A stretch of 8,521 nucleotides of DNA from Deltaproteobacteria bacterium. GTDB taxonomy: Bacteria; UBA10199; SPLOWO2-01-44-7. The notes beneath the pieces are model-generated. The model searched no databases. It was not told the DNA's origin and saw only the letters and a program-made list of their open reading frames with translations. The stretch is taken from assembly GCA_030688705.1 (NCBI GenBank), contig JAUYJH010000122.1:1-8521 (forward strand), given 5' to 3'. Of the stretch, positions 1 through 6,361 are shown piece by piece (position 1 is the first letter of the stretch; the number at the start of each line of letters is the position of its first letter). The position numbers and the translations under genes are program-made.

Positions 1-61
1 CCCTGACATATTGACTGGGCTACGACATCATAAAATAGAAGCGGTGGAAAACAGGATAAAT

Positions 62-1591
62 CTACAATTCTCCTTCACGGTCCAGCACGCGGTACTGCGC
101 CGCTTCGGCGATGTGGCCGGTCTCGATGGCTTCTGTTCCGGAGAGATCGGCAATCGTGCGGGCAATCCGAAGAATTTTATCGTGAGCGCGGACGGAGAGT
201 TTGAGTGTCGGAAAAGTTTTTCGAAAAAAACGCATCGCTTCCGGCGTTAGGGGACAAAATTGCTTCAGCAATTTTCCCGGCAGATTCGCGTTTAAAATGG
301 GTTTGAAAGGATGATGGCGTTTGGACTGTTTTTCTCTGGCCAAAAGAACCCGCTTGCGGATTGTTTGGGAATTTTCCGAGGGGATGTCGTCAAACAATTC
401 TCTCTCGGTCAAAACGGAAACTTCCACATGAAGGTCTATCCGGTCCAAAAGGGGCCCCGATATTTTTCTCCGGTATTGAAAGACATGGCCTGGCGCGCAG
501 ACGCAGTTTCGGGTGGGGTGCCCCAGATAGCCGCAACGGCAGGGGTTTAAGGCGGCAATCAGTTGAAAGCGGGCCGGCATTTTCAGTCTTCCCTTGGAGC
601 GGATGATCGTTACATCCCCCGATTCAAGCGGCTGTCGCAGCATTTGTAAAACGTCGCGGTGCAGTTCCGGAAGTTCATCCAGAAACAAAACGCCGTTGTG
701 GGCCAGCGTGATTTCGCCCGGGGCCAAAAGGCCGTCACCGCCGCCAATCAGCCCGGCATAGGAGATGGAATGATGCGGCGAGCGCATCGGCGGAGTCGTA
801 ATAAGAGGCTGGCGGCTGTCGAGAAGACCCAGTGTGCTGTAGATTTTGGTTGTTTCGAGAGATTGTTCTTCAGTGAGAGGGGGCAGAATGGTTGAAAATC
901 GGCTCGCGAGCATTGTTTTGCCGCTTCCCGGCGGCCCCATCATGACGAGATGATGCCCCCCCGCCGCGGCAATTTCCAAAGCCCGTTTGGCCAGACATTG
1001 GCCTTTTATATCGGAAAAATCCGCGTCATCGTTGCCCGAGGCCGTTTTTTTGGCAGGGACACAGGGTTCGACGGGCGGTTTTTTCCCTTCATTCAGAAAG
1101 GCAAGGACCTCCACCAAATTTTCACAGCCAATCACGCCGATCTCTTTTATCAATCCGGCCTCGCGGGCATTGGCCCTGGGGCAGATAAGTGCCGCGAATT
1201 TTTTGTGACGGGCAAGGATGGAAAAGAGCAGGGCCCCCTGCACCGGTTTCAGTTCCCCCGTCAAAGATAATTCGCCCACAAATAAAAAGGGGTGCAACGG
1301 TCTTTCCAATGCTTGATGGGCCAGCAGAAGCCCCATGGCAATCGGCAAATCATATTGGTTGCCGCTTTTTTTGAAACCGGCCGGGGCCAGATTGATCGTC
1401 GTTTTTCTTGCTTCCAAATGGAGGCCGCTGTTTCGGATTGCGGCGCAAACCCTCTCGCGCGATTCCTGCACCGCCTTTTCGGCCAGCCCCACCATCACCC
1501 AGCCGGGGAGCCCGTTGGCGACATCGACCTCTACCTTGACCAGCGAGGCCTCAAAACCAAAAACCCCCGCGGAATAAACAGTCCCGATCAT
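62..1591 (-). CDS. comM: ComM/YifB family Mg-chelatase-like AAA+ ATPase
   Basis: The family is the YifB/ComM group. In Vibrio cholerae, ComM is a hexameric helicase that promotes branch migration during natural transformation; many non-competent bacteria also carry it, so the role here is inferred. Seen in the 509-residue product: an N-terminal Lon-S5-like domain starting MIGTVYSAGVFG, Walker A GPPGSGKT (219-226), Walker B VLFLDE (301-306), a cysteine cluster CRCG...NCVC (351-365), GPLLDRID (379-386) with the likely arginine finger, and a sensor-2 segment around SVRAHDKILR (466-475). The C-terminus ends QYRVLDREGEL, as usual for the family. The frame is open 13 codons further upstream (to 1630), but I chose the Met at 1591 because family members begin MI.TVYSA and this gives the usual length of about 510. 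No Shine-Dalgarno is visible at either start. It is divergent from miaA. Confidence 0.95.
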   Translation of the reverse strand: MIGTVYSAGVFGFEASLVKVEVDVANGLPGWVMVGLAEKAVQESRERVCAAIRNSGLHLEARKTTINLAPAGFKKSGNQYDLPIAMGLLLAHQALERPLHPFLFVGELSLTGELKPVQGALLFSILARHKKFAALICPRANAREAGLIKEIGVIGCENLVEVLAFLNEGKKPPVEPCVPAKKTASGNDDADFSDIKGQCLAKRALEIAAAGGHHLVMMGPPGSGKTMLASRFSTILPPLTEEQSLETTKIYSTLGLLDSRQPLITTPPMRSPHHSISYAGLIGGGDGLLAPGEITLAHNGVLFLDELPELHRDVLQMLRQPLESGDVTIIRSKGRLKMPARFQLIAALNPCRCGYLGHPTRNCVCAPGHVFQYRRKISGPLLDRIDLHVEVSVLTERELFDDIPSENSQTIRKRVLLAREKQSKRHHPFKPILNANLPGKLLKQFCPLTPEAMRFFRKTFPTLKLSVRAHDKILRIARTIADLSGTEAIETGHIAEAAQYRVLDREGEL

Positions 1592-1709
1592 GGCAGGGAA
1601 CAATGCAAGCAGCGGGCCAGACGTTCTCAAATATATTGCATGTAGCGGCAGGGGCGTGCTTTGTATCCGCCGCCTCGTGCTTCAAATCGGTACTGGATGG
1701 CGTAAACCG

Positions 1710-1736
1710 TTGGCTTTTTATGGCAGTTGATATATT
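1710..1736 (+). promoter_or_regulatory. Putative miaA promoter
   Basis: TTGGCT (1710-1715) and TATATT (1731-1736) resemble -35 and -10 boxes with a short 15-nt spacer; a 17-nt spacer would give TATTAG (1733-1738). Either would start transcription about 4-6 nt before the miaA ATG at 1749. No Shine-Dalgarno is present, so a leaderless or nearly leaderless mRNA is inferred. Confidence 0.35.
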
Positions 1737-1748
1737 AGCGGCGTACCC

Positions 1749-2684
1749 ATGCAAAAAATAATTGTTCTTTGCGGTCCCACGGCCGGCGGCAAAACAAAAC
1801 TGGCCATTGCCTTGGCCGAAAAATTCAACGGTGAAATCATCTCGGCCGATTCGGGACAGGTGTGGCGCGAGTTGGATGTCGGAACCGCCAAACCGACACC
1901 CGAAGATCGGCGCCGTATTCCGCATCATCTGATAGATGTCGTCACCCCCGGCGAACATTTCGACGTCTCGCATTATTGTACCTTGGCCGACAAGGCCATT
2001 GCCGATATCGCCCGGCGCGGCAAAATGCCCTTCGTGGTCGGCGGCACCGGAATGTATCTTCGTGTCTTATTGTACGGCCTGTGCAAAGCCCCCAAACAAG
2101 ACCTAAGGCTCCGAAAAAAACTGGAGGAGAGAATAAAAAAAGGGGGATCGGAAAAGCTGTATCAGGAATTAAAAAAGATCGATCCCGCGTTGGCTGAAAA
2201 AATAAGTCCAAACGACAAAACCCGCGTCATCCGCGGGTTGGAAGTTTACGAATTGGCCGGTGCGCCCCTTTCGGCGTTTCAGGAGGAACACAAACTGCAA
2301 AAACCCCGCTATGACGCTTTGCAAATCGGCCTTTCTTTTGACCGCGCCGCGATCCGGGAAAGAATCGACAAGCGGGTCGACTGGATGATCGCGAACGGTT
2401 GGGGGGAAGAGGTGCGCGAACTGCTTAAGTTTTACTCCGCCGCTTCACAGGCTTTCAAAACAATCGGTTACAAACAGTGGGCGGCGCATTTAAGAGGGGA
2501 AAACTCGCTCGAAAAAACCGCGGGGGAAATAAAGAAACAGACAAAAGCATTTGCCAAGCGCCAGATGACATGGTTTAAGGCCGACAAATCCATCTTGTGG
2601 GTGCCGGGTGACGATGATCAAAAAAATCTTGTGGATTTTGCTGCTGATTCCATTCATCGCTTTCTCGGCAGAGCGAGAGCCTGA
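1749..2684 (+). CDS. miaA: tRNA dimethylallyltransferase MiaA
   Basis: MiaA transfers a dimethylallyl group from DMAPP to N6 of adenosine 37 in tRNAs that read codons beginning with U, in the cytoplasm. The 311-residue product has the whole family signature: P-loop GPTAGGKT (9-16), ADSGQVW (33-39) with the presumed catalytic Asp34, DVGTAKP (43-49), IPHHLIDV (57-64), VVGGTGMYL (96-104), the DKTRVIRGLE segment (156-165), AFKTIGYKQW (235-244) and TKAFAKRQMTWF (265-276). Length is normal (about 300-320). Two positions depart from the usual consensus: Trp39 where Tyr is typical in QVY, and Gln243 where GYKE is typical. The ATG at 1749 places the P-loop at the normal distance from the N-terminus. 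There is no Shine-Dalgarno; a possible -10 lies 12 nt upstream. The stop is 10 bp from the stop of the convergent neighbour. Confidence 0.96.
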   Translation: MQKIIVLCGPTAGGKTKLAIALAEKFNGEIISADSGQVWRELDVGTAKPTPEDRRRIPHHLIDVVTPGEHFDVSHYCTLADKAIADIARRGKMPFVVGGTGMYLRVLLYGLCKAPKQDLRLRKKLEERIKKGGSEKLYQELKKIDPALAEKISPNDKTRVIRGLEVYELAGAPLSAFQEEHKLQKPRYDALQIGLSFDRAAIRERIDKRVDWMIANGWGEEVRELLKFYSAASQAFKTIGYKQWAAHLRGENSLEKTAGEIKKQTKAFAKRQMTWFKADKSILWVPGDDDQKNLVDFAADSIHRFLGRARA

Positions 2685-2694
2685 TGAAACGTTT

Positions 2695-3648
2695 TTAGGC
2701 CGGGTTTTTTTGAAGAGCCAGATTGTGGGCATGTCGGACAATGGAATTGTAATAACCCGCGGTACTCAAGCCGAGCATCAATTTCTTGTTTCGAGAGACC
2801 TCTTTACTCCGGCTTTTGACCAGAAAATAAAGAGTCCAGGAAAGTCCGATTGTCGGAGTTTCGACCGCCCCCATCATTTTTTGAATCAATTTAGGATACC
2901 GGATTGATTCCAGCGTCCAAGCCGGGACCCAATGCAGATTCTTGGAGCCGATGGCATTTAAAAGAGTTGTTATGGCATTGGGTGGAAAAATTTCCGGTGT
3001 TTTCCATGCCAGATAGGCCAGGGCCAGACCAAGGGCCGCGTTTTTTGTTGCCAATTTCAGGATTCTTTCGACATGGGATTCAATGGCTTCGGGCTGTTCC
3101 AAAATAAAAAAAGCCAATTCTTTCGCATCCCATTCTTTCAGCTTTTGGGTCCAATCTATGGCTCGCCTTGTTGACGGAGACGCCTCCACGGGCATCGCGG
3201 TCCGTGCGCGAGGAGGAAAAGTTTTTTGTCCCCGTTGTTTGCTGATGTTGGTGAAAATATTTTCAACGCGGGACGCAAGTTCCTCTCTTTGAATAAGTTC
3301 GATGCCTCCTTGTTGTAAGGCGCTCGCCGCTCTGAGGGCCGATTCGGTGTAATCGGCCGGGGACATTTCCTGCAAAAGTCCGGCGATACGATCCAAAGCC
3401 GGCAAGTCTTTTTTCCTGAGCGGGGTGTCCGTCCCCAGCGGAATTCGGCCCGCGTACACCACAAGATTTGTTTTCGCAAGTGAGTGTCCCGATATGGACT
3501 GTGCCAAAGCTCTTGTCGCGGTATGAACCGTCACAAATTCCTCGGGAACAATGGTCCAGCCCGCGGGGATGCGTGCCAGAATTTCAGGATACAATATTTG
3601 AGCCGTCAACATGGCACTCCCCATCAGACCGAGTGTTTGTATTGGCAT
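2695..3648 (-). CDS. Hypothetical protein, unrecognised
   Basis: I do not recognise this 317-residue product. It looks largely helical, with alternating charged and hydrophobic stretches, no signal peptide and no clear catalytic motif. Moderately hydrophobic patches occur near the N-terminus (IQTLGLMGSAMLTAQILY), around KNAALGLALAYLAW and near TIGLSWTLYFLV; these could be buried helices or weak membrane segments. A Pro/Arg-rich linker (KTFPPRARTAMPVEASPSTR) separates two halves. Support for a real gene: a long open frame, ordinary mixed codon use, and a stop packed 10 bp from the convergent miaA stop. The start is uncertain. The frame is open to 3849, but starts upstream of 3716 would overlap enolase. 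ATG at 3735 would give 346 residues with a 20-bp overlap. I prefer ATG at 3648, preceded by a weak GAAGAG and leaving room for the eno promoter. Confidence 0.6.
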   Translation of the reverse strand: MPIQTLGLMGSAMLTAQILYPEILARIPAGWTIVPEEFVTVHTATRALAQSISGHSLAKTNLVVYAGRIPLGTDTPLRKKDLPALDRIAGLLQEMSPADYTESALRAASALQQGGIELIQREELASRVENIFTNISKQRGQKTFPPRARTAMPVEASPSTRRAIDWTQKLKEWDAKELAFFILEQPEAIESHVERILKLATKNAALGLALAYLAWKTPEIFPPNAITTLLNAIGSKNLHWVPAWTLESIRYPKLIQKMMGAVETPTIGLSWTLYFLVKSRSKEVSRNKKLMLGLSTAGYYNSIVRHAHNLALQKNPA

Positions 3649-3678
3649 ATAGGGCTCTTCGGTTATTCCCAAAAGAAG

Positions 3679-3706
3679 TTGCTTGTAAACCCAAAAAAAG
3701 TTATAG
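3679..3706 (+). promoter_or_regulatory. Putative eno promoter, possibly bidirectional
   Basis: TTGCTT (3679-3684) and TTATAG (3701-3706) are spaced 16 nt and would start transcription about 3 nt before the enolase ATG at 3716. Read on the minus strand, the same box is CTATAAC, so it could also serve as a -10 for the divergent unrecognised gene. No Shine-Dalgarno precedes eno. The call rests only on resemblance to sigma-70 boxes. Confidence 0.35.
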
Positions 3707-3715
3707 CCTCTGCCA

Positions 3716-4984
3716 ATGCCAAAAATTATCGACATCAAAGCGCGAGAGATTCTTGATTCAAGAGGGAATCCGACTGTGGAGGTCGATTGCTGGGTGGAAG
3801 GCCATATTCTGGGGCGCGCGGCGGTCCCCTCCGGCGCCTCCACCGGCATTCATGAGGCGGTGGAACTGCGGGATAATGACCCTAAACGTTATTTGGGCAA
3901 GGGGGTTTTAACGGCGGTCGATCTGGTCAATACGACGATACAAGGGGCCCTGAAAGGGTTGACCGTCACCGGCCAGCAGGTCATCGATAAAAAACTGATC
4001 GCACTCGACGGCACCCCCAATAAATCGCGTCTTGGGGCCAACGCCATCCTCGGAACGTCTCTGGCTTGCGCCAAGGCGGCGGCACAGGTACGCGGCAAAG
4101 CCTTCTATGCTTATATCCGCGATCTTTACGGCAAGGCCGATTTTGTTCTGCCCGTTCCGTTGATGAATATTCTAAACGGCGGCGCGCATGCCGACAACAA
4201 TCTCGACATCCAGGAATTCATGATCGTCCCCGCCGGGGCAAAAAATTTCCGTGAAGCGTTGCGGACAGGGGCCGAAATTTTCCACTGCCTCAAAAAAAAT
4301 CTCAAAGAAAAAAAGTTGAATACCTCCGTGGGAGATGAGGGGGGTTTTGCTCCAAACTTGAAGTCGAATGAAGAGGCTTTGGGTTTGCTGGTCGATGCGA
4401 TCGCCGCCGCCGGATATGAGCCGGGCAAAGAAGTCTGGCTTGCCCTTGATTGCGCCGCTTCGTCTTTCAAAGAGAAAAAACCGTCCCAGGAACTGATTTC
4501 CCGGTATGAAAAATGGGTCGGCCAATATCCAATTTGCTCCATTGAAGACGGTCTGCCGGAAGAAGATTGGGGGGGCTGGACCGGGCTTACGCAAAGGCTC
4601 GGAACCAAAATTCAGATCGTGGGGGACGACCTTTTTGTCACACAGGCCCAGTATCTGAAAAAGGGGATTGAACAAAAATGCGCCAACGCTATTTTGATTA
4701 AACTGAATCAGGTTGGGACTTTGACCGAAACCCTGGACTGCATCCGGCTGGCCAAAGAAGCCAAATTTGCCACCATCATTTCCCACCGTTCCGGTGAAAC
4801 GGAAGACGCCAGCATCGCTGATTTGGCTGTCGGCACAGGGGCGGGGCAGATTAAAACCGGCTCGCTCTGCCGCAGTGACCGGTTGGCAAAATACAATCAG
4901 CTTTTGCGCATTGAAGAAGAATTGGGCGCGGAAGCAAAATATTTTGGGGAAGCATGCATAAAAAAATCAAATTCTAAATACTAA
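3716..4984 (+). CDS. eno: Enolase (2-phosphoglycerate dehydratase)
   Basis: Enolase interconverts 2-phosphoglycerate and phosphoenolpyruvate in glycolysis and gluconeogenesis and is also a degradosome partner in some bacteria. Seen in the 422 residues: EILDSRGNPTVEV (11-23), the mobile loop PSGASTG (38-44), GGAHADN (155-161) with His158, catalytic Glu208 in VGDEGGFAP, Mg2+ ligands Asp245, Glu277 and Asp304, Lys329 in LIKLNQVGTLTET, SHRSGETED (356-364) and Lys380 in QIKTGSLCRSDR. All key residues are present. Two oddities: the stretch between ALDCAASSF and YPICSIEDG is about a dozen residues shorter than in typical bacterial enolases, where a YxDGKYxL segment lies; and the C-terminal IKKSNSKY plus stop codon are encoded by the flanking AT-rich repeat. 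RSDR replaces the common RSER. The start MPKIIDIKAREILDSRG is standard. Confidence 0.97.
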   Translation: MPKIIDIKAREILDSRGNPTVEVDCWVEGHILGRAAVPSGASTGIHEAVELRDNDPKRYLGKGVLTAVDLVNTTIQGALKGLTVTGQQVIDKKLIALDGTPNKSRLGANAILGTSLACAKAAAQVRGKAFYAYIRDLYGKADFVLPVPLMNILNGGAHADNNLDIQEFMIVPAGAKNFREALRTGAEIFHCLKKNLKEKKLNTSVGDEGGFAPNLKSNEEALGLLVDAIAAAGYEPGKEVWLALDCAASSFKEKKPSQELISRYEKWVGQYPICSIEDGLPEEDWGGWTGLTQRLGTKIQIVGDDLFVTQAQYLKKGIEQKCANAILIKLNQVGTLTETLDCIRLAKEAKFATIISHRSGETEDASIADLAVGTGAGQIKTGSLCRSDRLAKYNQLLRIEEELGAEAKYFGEACIKKSNSKY

Positions 4985-5100
4985 ATCCTAATTTCTAAAC
5001 AAATCATAAATGACAAATTACAATAGTCAAACAGTTTGGAATTTGAATTTTTGGAAATTAGAATTTGTTTAGTATTTAGAATTTAGTGCTTGGGATTTTT
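4961..5100. repeat. AT-rich intergenic inverted repeat (MITE-like element)
   Basis: About 140 bp of strongly AT-rich sequence, unlike the flanking genes. AAATTCTAAATACTAAA (4969-4985) is the perfect reverse complement of 5068-5084 (17 bp), and CTAAACAAAT (4995-5004) of 5063-5072 (10 bp). The two pairings overlap, so the arms contain slipped internal repeats of a CTAAAT/TTTAGT unit. The outer edges AAAAAATC and GATTTTT also match. It overlaps the last codons of eno and ends 2 bp before the rimI ATG, so it is the whole spacer. Similar CTAAAT/TTTAGT-rich intergenic palindromes are, as I recall, common in some uncultured bacterial genomes; multicopy status here is inferred. Weak -10-like TAGAAT (5077-5082) could drive rimI. 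Confidence 0.75.
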
Positions 5101-5102
5101 CC

Positions 5103-5543
5103 ATGTTAAATATCCGTCCTTTCCAACCATGCGACTTGAAAGCCATAATCGAAATCGAAAAAAAGACTTTTTCCATTCCCTGGTCGGCACAGTCTTTTCT
5201 CGACTGCGCCCAATGGAAAGAGTTTTGGATTTATGTCGCGGAACAAAATAAAAAAATAGCCGGTTATTTTGTGGCGCAAGTCATCGGGGATGAGGCGGAA
5301 CTCCATAATATCGCCGTTGATCCTGCAATCCAAAAAAAAGGGATAGGACAAATCCTGCTCGACACTTTTTTGGATAAGGCGCAAAAAGAGGGTGTCCAAA
5401 ATATTTTTCTGATGGTCCGGCCCTCCAATCACGCCGCCATTCATTTGTATCAAAAATCGGGTTTTCAACTCCTCGACAAAAGACCACGGTACTACGAAGA
5501 CACCCATGAAGATGCCCTTGTCTTTTGCAAGCGGCTGATATAG
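5103..5543 (+). CDS. rimI: RimI-like ribosomal protein bS18 alanine N-acetyltransferase (GNAT)
   Basis: RimI acetylates the N-terminal alanine of ribosomal protein bS18 using acetyl-CoA. The 146-residue product is normal in length and shows the RimI order of motifs: IIEIEKKTFSIPWS (15-28), the beta-4/acetyl-CoA segment ELHNIAVDPAIQKKGIG (66-82) with the pyrophosphate loop QKKGIG, VRPSN..A..LYQKSGF (105-121) with Tyr116 as the presumed general acid, and the C-terminal RPRYYED..EDALVF (127-141). The glutamate usual in the RimI LEVRxSN motif, proposed as general base from Salmonella RimI, is Met104 here, so substrate or mechanism may differ. ATG at 5103 lies directly after the AT-rich repeat; only a weak GGGA precedes it. 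The regulator gene starts 13 bp after its stop, suggesting cotranscription. The exact substrate is inferred. Confidence 0.85.
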   Translation: MLNIRPFQPCDLKAIIEIEKKTFSIPWSAQSFLDCAQWKEFWIYVAEQNKKIAGYFVAQVIGDEAELHNIAVDPAIQKKGIGQILLDTFLDKAQKEGVQNIFLMVRPSNHAAIHLYQKSGFQLLDKRPRYYEDTHEDALVFCKRLI

Positions 5544-5556
5544 GGATGCATACCAA

Positions 5557-6318
5557 ATGCAGCTATCCGTTAAGATCAATAAAAATAAGACGTTACGCGA
5601 ATCCATTGCGGATGTGCTTCGGAATTCCATCATGCAGGGGGAATTGAAGCCGGGCGTAAAAATCTCGGAACCGGCTTATGCCCGCCAGTTTGGCATTTCG
5701 CGCACCCCCGTTCGCGAGGCTTTTCGCCAGCTCGATTCCGAGGGGTTTTTACAGGTCCTCCCGCGGAGGGGGGCGAGGGTGGCCCCGCTTTCGGAAAAAG
5801 ATGTCCGCGAATTTTATGAAATCAAGGCCGAGCTGGAGAGTTATGCCGCCCGCTTGGCCGCGCCCCGTTTGACCCCAAAAGATATCGATCGGATGGAAAA
5901 CCTGAACGACCAGATGGAAAAGTGCCATCTCCAGAAAGATTACAAAAAAGTTTTCAACTTGCACAACGAATTTCACGAAGTCTTCATCAAAGCGTGCGGT
6001 AACGAGCAACTCCACCAATTGCTTAAAATGCTGGCGAACAAATTCCAGCGCTTTCGCATTCTTCTGACGATTGCCGGAAAGAGCGAAGGCTCCATCGCGC
6101 AGCATCGTGAAATTATCGAGGCGTTTCGCCAAAAAAATTCGGGTGCGGCGGCACGCTTGGTGGCCGAAAACGCCATGTTCGGCAAAGAGGTCATCATCAG
6201 CGAAATTTTAGGAGAGATCGCTTTAAATCGTCATCCCCGTGAAAACGGGGATCCCGGGATTCCCGCTGGAGCCTGCCCTCGACTCCGATCGGGGGCGGGA
6301 ATGACATCTCTAAAGTAA
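5557..6318 (+). CDS. GntR family regulator, FadR-type with FCD domain
   Basis: A dimeric DNA-binding regulator of metabolism is expected. An N-terminal winged helix (about 11-77) contains ISEPAYARQFGISRTPVREAFRQLDSEGFL, the typical GntR helix-turn-helix, then the wing PRRGARVAPLSE. A helical FCD ligand domain follows (about 83-222). FCD domains usually bind a metal through Asp/His-x3-His and two further His. Here I see H136...H140 (HNEFH), H183 (AQHREIIEAF), and Asn205 (AENAMFG) where the last His is expected. Residues 225-253 (RHPRENGDPG onward) are encoded by a palindromic repeat rather than by the domain, so the natural end is near residue 222. The ligand and target genes cannot be read from the sequence; rimI, 13 bp upstream, is its only operon neighbour. 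A weak AGGGA lies about 10 nt before ATG. Confidence 0.9.
   Translation: MQLSVKINKNKTLRESIADVLRNSIMQGELKPGVKISEPAYARQFGISRTPVREAFRQLDSEGFLQVLPRRGARVAPLSEKDVREFYEIKAELESYAARLAAPRLTPKDIDRMENLNDQMEKCHLQKDYKKVFNLHNEFHEVFIKACGNEQLHQLLKMLANKFQRFRILLTIAGKSEGSIAQHREIIEAFRQKNSGAAARLVAENAMFGKEVIISEILGEIALNRHPRENGDPGIPAGACPRLRSGAGMTSLK
6230..6305. repeat. REP-like palindromic element within the 3' end of the regulator gene
   Basis: The element is bounded by GTCATCCCCG (6230-6239) and CGGGAATGAC (6296-6305). It contains a perfect hairpin CCCCGT-GAAA-ACGGGG (6235-6250) with a GNRA-type loop, the palindrome ATCCCGGGAT (6251-6260), and a second arm pair TCCCGC (6261-6266)/GCGGGA (6295-6300). This is the GTCATTCCCG...CGGGAATGAC class of dispersed palindromes found in many proteobacterial and uncultured genomes; its translation RHPRENGDPG is a familiar false C-terminal tail. 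It may also act as a transcript-end hairpin for the rimI-regulator unit. Confidence 0.8.
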
Positions 6319-6322
6319 GTCC

Positions 6323-6353
6323 TTGATTTCAAACCACAAAACTGTGCTATAAT
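6323..6353 (+). promoter_or_regulatory. Strong extended -10 promoter of the HNH gene
   Basis: TGCTATAAT (6345-6353) is a perfect extended -10. TTGATT (6323-6328) could be a -35 but the spacer is 19 nt. Transcription would start near 6360, directly at the ATGs at 6362 and 6365. With no Shine-Dalgarno, a leaderless mRNA is the simplest reading. Confidence 0.6.
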
Positions 6354-6361
6354 TCAGCCAT

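Noticed and set aside
11..40. TTGACT and ATAAAATAGAA at the left edge, similar to the IS left tip (TTGAC...ATAAAATAGAA)
   Set aside because: The spacing differs and an 11-base AT-rich match is expected by chance in this window; the promoter spacer would be only about 14 nt.
1551..1973. 140-codon minus-strand ORF across the comM-miaA spacer
   Set aside because: It is antisense to the conserved start of miaA and overlaps comM; its composition is that of a shadow frame.
2608..2907. 99-codon plus-strand ORF whose N-terminus looks like a signal peptide (MIKKILWILLLIPFIAFSA)
   Set aside because: It overlaps 77 bp of miaA in another frame and then runs antisense to the unrecognised gene. The signal-like stretch is a frame shadow of the AT-rich miaA end, and no mature domain is recognisable.
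3181..3195. CGCCTCCACGGGCAT resembling the enolase loop sequence at 3834-3848 (14 of 15)
   Set aside because: Too short, with no similarity beyond it; most likely chance rather than an eno fragment.
4172..4786. 204-codon minus-strand ORF inside enolase
   Set aside because: Fully antisense to conserved enolase motifs; no independent support.
4961..5100. Rho-independent terminator for eno
   Set aside because: The inverted repeat is long and AT-rich with slipped arms and no GC stem followed by a T-run; it fits a dispersed repeat better.
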